Source: Pseudomonas sp. R84 | Lineage (GTDB): Bacteria > Pseudomonadota > Gammaproteobacteria > Pseudomonadales > Pseudomonadaceae | NCBI RefSeq assembly: GCF_009834515.1 | Contig: NZ_CP019426.1 | Span: forward strand, 1,787,501 to 1,851,500 | DNA: 64,000 bases | Direction of reading: 5' to 3' | Part shown: positions 63,814 through 64,000 of the stretch, one piece after another | Layout of the letters: each line of letters begins with the position of its first letter | Position numbering within the stretch: position 1 is the first letter of the stretch | Program-made: the position numbers and the translations under genes | Notes under the pieces: model-generated | What the model was told of the DNA's origin: nothing | Database searches by the model: none | The model's input: only the letters and a program-made list of their open reading frames with translations

Positions 63814-64000
63814 CGCCGGAAGTTGCGGTCGATATCTTTCGTGAAGCCCTTTGGCTGACCACATTGATGGTCGCGATTCTGGTGGTGCCGAGTCTGCTGG
63901 TCGGCCTGCTGGTGGCGATGTTTCAGGCTGCCACACAGATCAACGAACAGACCTTGAGCTTCCTGCCGCGTCTGCTGGTGATGCTGGTCACGTTGATCGT
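63810..64000 (+). CDS. fliQ: Flagellar export gate protein FliQ, 5' part (runs off the window)
   Basis: The ATG at 63810 overlaps the fliP stop (ATGA), with GGAGG at 63796-63800. The 63 visible codons begin [20 protein letters not shown] and include [25 protein letters not shown], the FliQ family core with its two membrane helices. FliQ is normally 89 residues, so about 26 residues are missing at the edge. Confidence 0.93.
   Translation, partial: MTPEVAVDIFREALWLTTLMVAILVVPSLLVGLLVAMFQAATQINEQTLSFLPRLLVMLVTLI

Overview
The window looks like a chromosomal segment of a Pseudomonas species of the P. fluorescens group. The reasons are the phhABC/phhR locus, a FleQ with the pseudomonad c-di-GMP motif, the gene order fliC-flaG-fliDST-fleQ-fleSR-fliEFGHIJ-hsbA-hsbR-hptB-fliKLMNOPQ, GC-rich coding sequence, and REPIN repeats of the types known from P. 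fluorescens. No ribosomal RNA, tRNA, CRISPR array, insertion sequence or prophage was seen.

Layout. (1) Positions 1-4.5 kb, accessory and housekeeping genes: the N-terminal part of an Rhs/DUF6531 protein and a PAAR spike-tip protein (type VI secretion), a non-coding stretch with three copies of a palindromic motif, arfB (ribosome rescue), an MFS transporter, and two very small ORFs. (2) 4.7-9.1 kb: phenylalanine degradation, phhA-phhB-phhC on the minus strand and the divergent regulator phhR. (3) 9.4-17.8 kb: flgFGHIJKL (rod, rings, junction proteins) behind a good sigma-54 promoter. (4) 17.8-42.1 kb: a flagellin glycosylation island placed between flgL and fliC. It holds a giant multidomain glycosyltransferase, an RTX protein, a CDP-6-deoxyhexose branch (rfbF, rfbG, an epimerase, a reductase, two related methyltransferases, a CmcI-type enzyme), a second large glycosyltransferase, a full pseudaminic acid pathway (pseB, pseC, a Pse-associated methylase, pseF, a pseG-pseH fusion, pseI), a ketoacyl synthase III, a Maf-type glycosyltransferase and a small unknown protein. 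(5) 42.3-46.0 kb: fliC, flaG, fliD, fliS, fliT. (6) 46.2-50.4 kb: fleQ and fleSR. (7) 50.5-64.0 kb: fliEFGHIJ, the HsbA/HsbR/HptB signalling cassette, then fliKLMNOP and the start of fliQ.

How the genes work together. FleQ with sigma-54 should start the cascade. Consensus -24/-12 elements, each with the correct 12-base spacing of GG and GC, precede fleSR, fliE, fliK, fliL and flgF, and a further candidate precedes the CDP-sugar genes. Sigma-28-type elements precede fliC and fliS, with a weaker one before the RTX gene. The island makes at least two activated sugars, a CDP-linked methylated 6-deoxyhexose and CMP-pseudaminic acid. Its glycosyltransferases probably decorate the short flagellin. 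The main unexplained parts are the chemistry of the CDP-sugar, the acyl group supplied by the ketoacyl synthase, the roles of the two giant glycosyltransferases that share a related C-terminal module, the RTX protein, and the small ORF between the Maf gene and fliC.
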